Of a stretch of 64,000 nucleotides of DNA, positions 16,298 to 22,570 are shown piece after piece. The stretch lies in assembly GCA_016235815.1 (NCBI GenBank), contig JACRIM010000060.1, positions 85,527 through 149,526 of the forward strand, read 5' to 3'. This DNA is from Planctomycetota bacterium. GTDB lineage: Bacteria > Planctomycetota > Phycisphaerae > UBA1845 > UTPLA1. Each line of letters starts with the position of its first letter. The stretch's first letter is position 1. The position numbers and the translations under genes are program-made. Under the pieces are notes generated by a model. That model was not told the origin of the DNA and did not search any database. It saw only the letters and a list, made by a program, of their open reading frames with translations.

Positions 16298-17167
16298 ATG
16301 ACCATGATCCAACCCCCTGATCCAAACAAGGCGATCGACACATTTCGCAAGGCCGCCGAACTGAACCTCGGCGAATCCATGCGCGACGGTTCCACCGTTC
16401 GCCTTCCCGGCTATGGCCAGGCTGTCATGACCGGAGACCTGCACGGGCACAAGAAGAACTTCGACAAACTGACCAAATACGCGATGCTGGATCGCGTGGC
16501 CGCCCGGCATGTCATCCTGCACGAAATGGTCCACGCCGAACTGGACCCTCGTTATATGGACCATTCGCACGAGCTTCTGTTGATGGCCGCTGAGTACAAG
16601 TGCGAATACCCAGAGCAGGTTCACTTCCTGCAATCCAATCACGAGCTGGCCCAACTGACCGGTTACCCCATCGCCAAGAACGGCCGCGCTGTGATCGATG
16701 ATTACAATCACACCGTCGAACTGACCTATGGCGCGAAGCACGCAAAGGACGTGCTGGCCGCCATGAACGCCTTCATCGCCTCATTCGCGTTGGCCGTTTG
16801 CACCGAAAATCGAATCTGGATGTCGCATTCCCTGCCGAATACATATGACATGGTGAACTTCGACCCTTCCATTTTCTCGCGCACTCTGACGCTGGAGGAT
16901 CTTCAGAAGAATCAGACCATCTTCAGTCTGGTCTGGGGCCGCCGCCACAATCAGGAACACATCGACAAACTCGCGGGCATTCTCAACGCCGACGTCTTCA
17001 TCACCGGCCATCAGCCGCAGGAGATGGGCTTCACCATGCTCTTCGACCGGCTGATCATCCTGGCGAGCGACCACAATCACGGAACATTCCTGCCGTTCGA
17101 CCTCTCCAAGAGGCAGACCGCCGAGGAACTGGTTCGCAACATCCGAAAGTTCGTCGCGATTACTTAG
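16298..17167 (+). CDS. Calcineurin-like metallophosphoesterase
   Basis: The 289-residue protein carries GDLHGH (Asp47, His49) and SNHE (Asn114, His115), then TGHQP and ASDHNHG near the C-terminus, matching the metal-binding blocks of the metallophosphoesterase/PPP-like superfamily. The usual middle block GDxxDRG is not found; the corresponding stretch reads VILHEMVHAELDP. The protein has no signal peptide and is probably cytoplasmic. The substrate is unknown: a protein phosphatase or a nucleotide phosphatase are both possible. The last bases overlap the stop of the convergent HTH gene. Confidence 0.8.
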   Translation: MTMIQPPDPNKAIDTFRKAAELNLGESMRDGSTVRLPGYGQAVMTGDLHGHKKNFDKLTKYAMLDRVAARHVILHEMVHAELDPRYMDHSHELLLMAAEYKCEYPEQVHFLQSNHELAQLTGYPIAKNGRAVIDDYNHTVELTYGAKHAKDVLAAMNAFIASFALAVCTENRIWMSHSLPNTYDMVNFDPSIFSRTLTLEDLQKNQTIFSLVWGRRHNQEHIDKLAGILNADVFITGHQPQEMGFTMLFDRLIILASDHNHGTFLPFDLSKRQTAEELVRNIRKFVAIT

Positions 17168-17436
17168 CGCAGACCCTTTGCCAACGCCGCATCGATCTTC
17201 GCCACGGCCATGTCGCGAATGTGTCGTCGACAATCGGCCGGCTTCATCTTGATCGTGTATTGCTTCTTCCTGCGAACGACGTTGATTCCGAGATGCTCAA
17301 GGGCCGTCATGTCGCGATAGGCCGTCCGGCGCGATGCTTTGAACTTCGTGCGGATCTGCATCAGCGTGAGGCCGTCGCCGGTGCCCAGTGCCTTGCCAAG
17401 TTTCATGAGACGAGTGATGTGTGATTCGTCGATCAT
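17164..17436 (-). CDS. Small HTH transcriptional regulator (DeoR/HTH_11-like)
   Basis: A 90-residue protein that is essentially one winged helix: LMKLGKALGTGDGLTLMQI, then KFKASRRTAYRDMTALEHLGINV, the recognition helix pattern found at the N-terminus of DeoR and WYL-type regulators, and a basic wing. No ligand domain follows. An AAAGGTG ribosome site lies before the ATG. Its stop overlaps the end of the phosphoesterase gene by four bases in convergent orientation. It may be a stand-alone repressor; its targets are unknown. Confidence 0.8.
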   Translation of the reverse strand: MIDESHITRLMKLGKALGTGDGLTLMQIRTKFKASRRTAYRDMTALEHLGINVVRRKKQYTIKMKPADCRRHIRDMAVAKIDAALAKGLR

Positions 17437-17556
17437 GGTGACACCTTTCGAGAAGGGTCAAATGACGGGGGCGAGCCGAGGGGCTGCGCAAACCCCCGTC
17501 GCTGTGCCATCACTATACCCCTTCCGGCCCACGCCGCCAGTCGTGCCCCTGGCGCG

Positions 17557-19092
17557 TCAATTCCCCATCGAACGATTGCCCGCCGACTGCCACCAATCCC
17601 GCAAATCCTCGGCCGAATAGGCCCGAACTCGCGTCCAAAGCCCCTCGATCCACGCCGTCAAATCAATCGTCCCCCGCTGCTCCTTCACGATCCGGAAGGG
17701 CTGCCCCCATACGCTGATCGTCAGGATCGTGTCACGATTAGGCCCGTGCGTACCGAGAATACGGAGTTCGTTGTCCTTCACCAACAGTCGAACGCCGCAT
17801 TCCACATACGGCACTTTCTCCGGCAAAATCTCGCGCGGCAGACTCGACGGCCACGAAAACTGCAGCGCCTTTTCCGCCGCCGCGAGCAAAAGATCGCGAT
17901 CCATCGTGCCGGTCTCCCCCGCCGATGGCTTAAGCGTCAACTCCACATCCGCCGACCGAATTCGTTCCCCTGCCAGCTCAACACTGTTTATTCGAATCGC
18001 CAGATTCCCCGTCGCGGCCCCGTGACCCAACGGCTGAAGCCATTCCTCAATCAACAATCCCGTAAGCTCGCCGCTGAGGCTGAGCCGTTTTAATCCATCC
18101 CGATGCACCTCAATGGACTCAATGCGGAGTGACGCCGCGCCCGACAGTGTCGGGAGATTGATCAACGGCGCGACCGACCCGAGCGTCAATGAATCGATGC
18201 GCCCTCGCCCGCGAAGCTCCTCCAGTTTCCCGCCGACGATGAGCGACTGGTCAATCGAGATCGACAGCTTCCCACTGACCTGCCCCGTGGGCACCATCAG
18301 CGTTAATTCGCTCAGTGACGCATTACTCAATTCGCCGGTCAGCGAAATCTCCGGAATCCCCGCCCGGCTTTCATACTGCAGTCTCCCCGAGAATAGTCCG
18401 CTCGACAGCGCCCCCACCTGCGGAACAACACCAACCGCAGACAGCGGAACCGACGGCAAATCGAGACTAATCTGGCGCACGTCGATCGCCCTCTTCGGAC
18501 GGAAGTGGGCGAGAATCCGCACGCCCTGGCTCACCCTTACGCCGTTCAGCTCAAACGCTGTCAACGTCGCTACACCGTCTTGCGGATTGCTCATGTCGAT
18601 GGAGCCTGACGTCTCCCGACATCGAACGCCAAAACCGCCACGATCAAACGCCACCACGAATCGATCGAGCGACACGTGCCGCAGACGCAAATCCTCAAAA
18701 TCATGATCCAGCCCCGACGCGAGAAGCTGTTTGTAGTCATTCCTCGCCCATTCCTCGCTGCCAAGAATCAACTCTCCATCCGTCAGGGCCAGCTCGTTGA
18801 ACTGCGGCTCCACATCCTCGTGCTCCTGCCAAATTGCCGATTTGCAGAAAAACACACGCCCGCGATTGCGCGGCAACTGAATATCCACATCCTCAAACAT
18901 CCGGCTTGCAAATGTGTGACCGCGAATCCGCCCGATCGTGCAGGGCAGATCGAAGAAATCCGACAGCTTGCCCGTCATTTCAAGGCGAAACGACTCGCTG
19001 CGATGGTGCAGTCCGTACGTCGTCGTCCACCCCAACGAACCGGCGACCACCACGACGGAAAGGCCAAGCAATACCTTGCGATGCAACTGCAT
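17557..19092 (-). CDS. AsmA-like membrane-anchored envelope protein
   Basis: The 511-residue protein has one N-terminal membrane anchor (VLLGLSVVVVAGSLGWTT) and then a long beta-rich region with repeated amphipathic strands such as GELILGSEEW, LSLSGELTGLLIEE and SGKLSISID, the pattern seen in AsmA/YhdP/TamB-type proteins that form lipid-conducting grooves between membranes. No enzyme motif is visible. The similarity is by architecture, so the family call is moderate. aroC lies 29 bases upstream on the same strand, so they may be co-transcribed although the functions look unrelated. Confidence 0.6.
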   Translation of the reverse strand: MQLHRKVLLGLSVVVVAGSLGWTTTYGLHHRSESFRLEMTGKLSDFFDLPCTIGRIRGHTFASRMFEDVDIQLPRNRGRVFFCKSAIWQEHEDVEPQFNELALTDGELILGSEEWARNDYKQLLASGLDHDFEDLRLRHVSLDRFVVAFDRGGFGVRCRETSGSIDMSNPQDGVATLTAFELNGVRVSQGVRILAHFRPKRAIDVRQISLDLPSVPLSAVGVVPQVGALSSGLFSGRLQYESRAGIPEISLTGELSNASLSELTLMVPTGQVSGKLSISIDQSLIVGGKLEELRGRGRIDSLTLGSVAPLINLPTLSGAASLRIESIEVHRDGLKRLSLSGELTGLLIEEWLQPLGHGAATGNLAIRINSVELAGERIRSADVELTLKPSAGETGTMDRDLLLAAAEKALQFSWPSSLPREILPEKVPYVECGVRLLVKDNELRILGTHGPNRDTILTISVWGQPFRIVKEQRGTIDLTAWIEGLWTRVRAYSAEDLRDWWQSAGNRSMGN

Positions 19093-19121
19093 AAGGAATC
19101 AAACGTGAACGGACACAATCC

Positions 19122-20285
19122 CTAACCCTTCGGCGCCAATCCACGCGCCGCATTCAAATAATACTCATACGCCGCGCGCACTTCTCGCAGTGTATCGCCG
19201 CCGAACTTCTCCAAAAACGACCGCGCGATCTCAAACGCCACCACATGTTCCGCCACCACGCTCGCCGCCGGCACCGCGCAAATGTCGCTTCGCTCGTAGT
19301 CACTCCGCTCCGGCGACAGCGTTTCCAGGTTCACGCTATCCAAGCCGCGCAGCAGTGTGCTGATTGGCTTCATTGCCGCGCGCACGACGAGGGGCATCCC
19401 ATTGGTCATCCCCGCTTCAAGCCCGCCCGCATTGTTCGTGCGTCGCCGAAATCCGAGATTCGCCGACCCGCGCTCCGACGCCACAAAGTCAATTTCATCA
19501 TGCACCCGGCTACCCGGCCGCTCCGCGCAACCAAAGCCCAATCCGATCTCGACGCCCTTGATTGCCTGAATCGAACCCACCGCCGCCATCAATCGCCCGT
19601 CCAGCTTGTCCTGCCAGCGCGCACACGACCCGATGCCGGGCGGCAGTCCGAACGCCCGCACCTCCACAACACCGCCAAGCGTGTCCTTGTCTGCCTTGGC
19701 CTGTTTGATCGCCGCGATCATCGCATCGACTGCGTCCGTCGCAGGGCAAAACACGTCATTCGCATCGCGCGTCGTGACAAGTTCCTCCGGCGTTCGATCC
19801 GCCCCCACCGCCGCCTTCACCGTTCCAATTTGCGACACGAATCCAACCACGCTGATTCCAAACTCACGCAACAAGAGTTTCGCCACCGCCCCCGCCGCCA
19901 CACGTCCTGCCGTCTCTCGCGCGCTGGCCCGCTCCAGTGTCGTGCGACAGTCGGTCGTCAGCCACTTCATCGCTCCCGCGAAGTCCGCATGGCCCGGCCG
20001 AGGTCGATGGATCGGCGGCGTCTGATCGATCCGCCAATCCTTGTTTGGAATCTGCATCGCGATCGGAGTGCCGATGCTTGCGCCGTTGAGAATGCCCGAC
20101 AGAATGTTGACGGCATCCAGCTCGATCTTCATCCGTCCGCCGCGACCAAAGCCGCCCTGCCGCCGTTTCAGTGATTCGTTGATGAAGGCACTATCGAGGG
20201 CCAATCCCGCAGGAAGCCCCTCCAACAGGACGATCAGTGCCTGTCCGTGCGACTCGCCAGCGGTTCGATAATCAAGCAGTGCCAT
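19122..20285 (-). CDS. aroC: Chorismate synthase
   Basis: This enzyme converts EPSP to chorismate with reduced FMN, the last step of the shikimate pathway. The 387-residue translation shows the N-terminal signature GESHGQALIVLLEGLPAG, RRQGGFGRGGRMKIE, RPRPGHADFAGAMKW, ERASARETAGRVAAGA, SERGSANLGFRRRTNNAGGLEAGMTNG and, at the C-terminus, RSDICAVPAASVVAEHV. Length and order match AroC. The ATG at 20285 is used because GAGAA lies just before it; another in-frame ATG at 20294 would add three residues. Confidence 0.97.
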   Translation of the reverse strand: MALLDYRTAGESHGQALIVLLEGLPAGLALDSAFINESLKRRQGGFGRGGRMKIELDAVNILSGILNGASIGTPIAMQIPNKDWRIDQTPPIHRPRPGHADFAGAMKWLTTDCRTTLERASARETAGRVAAGAVAKLLLREFGISVVGFVSQIGTVKAAVGADRTPEELVTTRDANDVFCPATDAVDAMIAAIKQAKADKDTLGGVVEVRAFGLPPGIGSCARWQDKLDGRLMAAVGSIQAIKGVEIGLGFGCAERPGSRVHDEIDFVASERGSANLGFRRRTNNAGGLEAGMTNGMPLVVRAAMKPISTLLRGLDSVNLETLSPERSDYERSDICAVPAASVVAEHVVAFEIARSFLEKFGGDTLREVRAAYEYYLNAARGLAPKG

Positions 20286-20487
20286 GGTTCTCATTATAAG
20301 TCGATAGGATCAGACCGGAGATAAAGCACGATTCCTCGTTGTTCCTCGCGCATCGCTGCATACCGGACCCTTATCGGACGACTTTTGCATTAAGCACGAC
20401 CGCCGCCCACCCGATTCTGAATTGGATAATTGCAGATCGGCGCGGCTTTCGACGCTCGCCGCTGCCCCACCCGACGAGGAGCACTCG

Positions 20488-21837
20488 ATGTCCGCAACGC
20501 TTGCGCCACCACCCAAACCCGGCTCACTCGCCGAGCCGTCCATCGGCATTCCAGTTCAGACGAAGGGCGCCACCCCTTTCATCCCGAAGCCGCCGCGGAA
20601 CTTTGCCGAGGCCGGTCTCGACCCGGGCGTCGTCGAATCGCTCATTCTGAAATATCTGCTCGGTGTCGGTTCGGCGCAGGGCGCCCGCATCGCCGAAGAG
20701 CTTTGCCTGCCCACGCAACCGGTTATCGACTACCTCAGCATGTTGAAGACGCAGCAGATCGTCGTCTATACCGGCACCGCGCACCTCGACGATTTCAATT
20801 ACACCCTCACGGATGCCGGCCGCGATCGGGCCCGCCGATTCATGCTTGAATCGCTGTACGTCGGCCCCGCGCCCGTCACCGTCGAAAAATACATCGAGGG
20901 CATTCGCGCTCAGACGATCACGACGCTCACCGCCCGAAAAGCCGATTTGGAGAAAGCGTTCTCCGATCTGCTCGTCAGCCAGGAGATGTTCGATGTCCTC
21001 GGGCCCGCCATCAACTCCGGCCGCGGCATGTTCCTCTACGGCTACCCCGGCAACGGCAAGAGCAGCATCGCCGAGCGCATCACCCGCTGCTTCGGTGACA
21101 ACATCTACATCCCCAAGTGTCTGATCATCGATGGCATGATCATGAAGGTCTTCGACGCCGCCAACCACGAGGAAATCCCGCGGAAGAAAGATTCCATCTT
21201 CAAGGCTGACATGATCGACGACCGGTGGGTGCAGATTCGCCGCCCCACGATCATCGTCGGCGGCGAGTTGACGATGGAATCCCTCGAAGTTCAATACAAC
21301 TCGACCAGCAAGACCTGCGAGGCGCCGGTCCAGCTTAAGAGCAACTGCGGAACGCTGGTCATCGATGACTTCGGGCGGCAGCGGATGAAGCCGATCGAGC
21401 TGCTCAACCGCTGGATCGTGCCGCTGGAGAAGCGCTTCGACTTCCTCAACATGCCCAACGGCAAGAAGGTTCAGGTGCCTTTCGACCAGCTCATCATCTT
21501 CTCGACGAACCTGGAGCCGAAGGACCTCTGCGACGACGCGTTTCTTCGCCGAATTCCGTACAAGATCAACGTGCCGAACCCCGAGGAGCTTGCCTTCCGG
21601 AATCTCTTCGCGCTGGTCGGGCCGAAGATGGGCTTCGAGATGAACGACCAAACCCTGAAGGCCATCGACTACCTCGTGGACACGCACTACAAAAAGAAGG
21701 ACCGCCCCTTCCGCTGCTGCCAGCCGCGCGACCTGCTACTCCAGATCCGCAACCGCTGCCTGTACATGGGCAAGCCTCTGGAAGTCACGCCGGACCTGTT
21801 CGATTACGCGGCGTCGGTATATTTCACGATCATGTAA
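20488..21837 (+). CDS. AAA-family ATPase with N-terminal winged-helix-like domain
   Basis: The ATG at 20488 is preceded by GAGGAGC and gives 449 residues. A Pro-rich start is followed by a winged-helix-like region (about 45-125: ILKYLLGVGSAQGARIAEEL, YTLTDAGRDRARRFM) and an AAA core with Walker A GYPGNGKSS (Lys191, Ser192), Walker B TLVIDDFGRQ near 290, a sensor-like IIFSTNLEPKDL and FLRRIPYKINVP as arginine-finger candidates. A C-terminal helical lid ends the protein. Proteins like this in planctomycetes are annotated only as ATPases with chaperone activity. It is not MoxR or ClpX by motif. No partner gene is adjacent, so its remodelling target is unknown. Confidence 0.8.
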   Translation: MSATLAPPPKPGSLAEPSIGIPVQTKGATPFIPKPPRNFAEAGLDPGVVESLILKYLLGVGSAQGARIAEELCLPTQPVIDYLSMLKTQQIVVYTGTAHLDDFNYTLTDAGRDRARRFMLESLYVGPAPVTVEKYIEGIRAQTITTLTARKADLEKAFSDLLVSQEMFDVLGPAINSGRGMFLYGYPGNGKSSIAERITRCFGDNIYIPKCLIIDGMIMKVFDAANHEEIPRKKDSIFKADMIDDRWVQIRRPTIIVGGELTMESLEVQYNSTSKTCEAPVQLKSNCGTLVIDDFGRQRMKPIELLNRWIVPLEKRFDFLNMPNGKKVQVPFDQLIIFSTNLEPKDLCDDAFLRRIPYKINVPNPEELAFRNLFALVGPKMGFEMNDQTLKAIDYLVDTHYKKKDRPFRCCQPRDLLLQIRNRCLYMGKPLEVTPDLFDYAASVYFTIM

Positions 21838-22011
21838 AGGTGAACGATCGGTTCCCCCTCGGTGTGGCATGGATGAATGGGTCGGGAGGCATGGGTCAAC
21901 TTTGTTAGCCCGTGGAGTTCTCACCAGCGGTCGGACAAAAAAGCTGAATGCCCCTGATCTACCGCCCGGCTGGTTTGCGTAGAAAAAACTACCCCCACAA
22001 AAAAGTGCGAA

Positions 22012-22049
22012 AAACCGTTTTACCGCGCACAAAAGCGCACAAACGGTTT
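22012..22049. repeat. Imperfect inverted repeat / hairpin
   Basis: AAACCGTTT at 22012-22020 is complementary to AAACGGTTT at 22041-22049, with GCGC at 22025-22028 able to pair with GCGC at 22035-22038 inside. This could be a stem-loop in a transcript or a degraded terminator for the AAA ATPase gene, although it lies 175 bases after that stop. Confidence 0.55.
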
Positions 22050-22154
22050 GCGTGAGTTTTGGATCGACTTGGATCACACTTCGAAGGCTCGGCCACAAAA
22101 AACGGGAGGTACCCGCAAATAGCCGCAAATCGCGGTTTTTGGGCCCAAGAAAGT

Positions 22155-22206
22155 GCAACTTGTTGCGGGTGTGAGGCACCTGGAGCCGCAACTTGTTGCG
22201 GGTGTG
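22155..22206. repeat. 19-bp direct repeat, two copies
   Basis: GCAACTTGTTGCGGGTGTG occurs at 22155-22173 and again at 22188-22206. Each copy contains a short dyad GCAAC-TT-GTTGC. The spacing of 33 bases puts the dyads on about the same face of the helix (three turns). Function unknown; a protein-binding site or a remnant of a dispersed element are possible. Confidence 0.65.
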
Positions 22207-22508
22207 GATTGGGGCGAGCTGAAGCCGCAGCTTGCGCGGATGGACGCCGATTGGGTTGGAAAAGAAAAAACAGCCGGCATTTGCCGGCGTTTGCCGTCGT
22301 CCACCACCGGCGGATCATTCGATTTGCTGACACGCTCCCGTTGGGACTGAGAGAACGCGAATTGGGCCCGGGCAGTCATGGGCGACTTCCTTTCAGATCG
22401 ATCCTAACTGTTACCTAACTAATATAGTGTCGCGGTCGGCGAAGGCAAGGGAATTTTCGGATTATTTTTTCGAGGATCGTAAGGCTTGGGCCTGACGTGG
22501 GTTGGGGC

Positions 22509-22541
22509 AAAAAAGCCGGCGCGGTGGGCGGTCCGGCGCCA
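22509..22541 (-). terminator. Probable intrinsic terminator of the calcium-repeat protein gene
   Basis: Read on the minus strand, GGCGCCGG...GCGCCGGC followed by TTTTTT lies 30 bases beyond the stop at 22571. The stem can form as GCCGG/CCGGC or GGCGC/GCGCC. Confidence 0.7.
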
Positions 22542-22570
22542 GCTAGTGTTCATCTACCAGTATTTTCAAC

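Larger units (their letters stand above)
21838..22508. other. Long intergenic region with repeats and hairpins
   Basis: About 670 bases between convergent genes without a believable reading frame. It holds a hairpin at 22012-22049 and a 19-bp direct repeat at 22155-22206 (listed separately), and AT-rich patches such as ATATAGTG near 22422. Small open frames here have repetitive, low-complexity translations. Confidence 0.5.

Noticed and set aside
20524..21687. A 387-codon minus-strand frame
   Set aside because: It is entirely antisense to the AAA ATPase gene and its composition (Asp/Arg/Val/Leu-rich) is typical of a shadow in GC-rich DNA.
22059..22418. A 119-codon + strand frame in the gap after the AAA ATPase gene
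   Set aside because: Its translation repeats ATCCGC because of the direct repeats, has no ribosome site and no recognisable domain.
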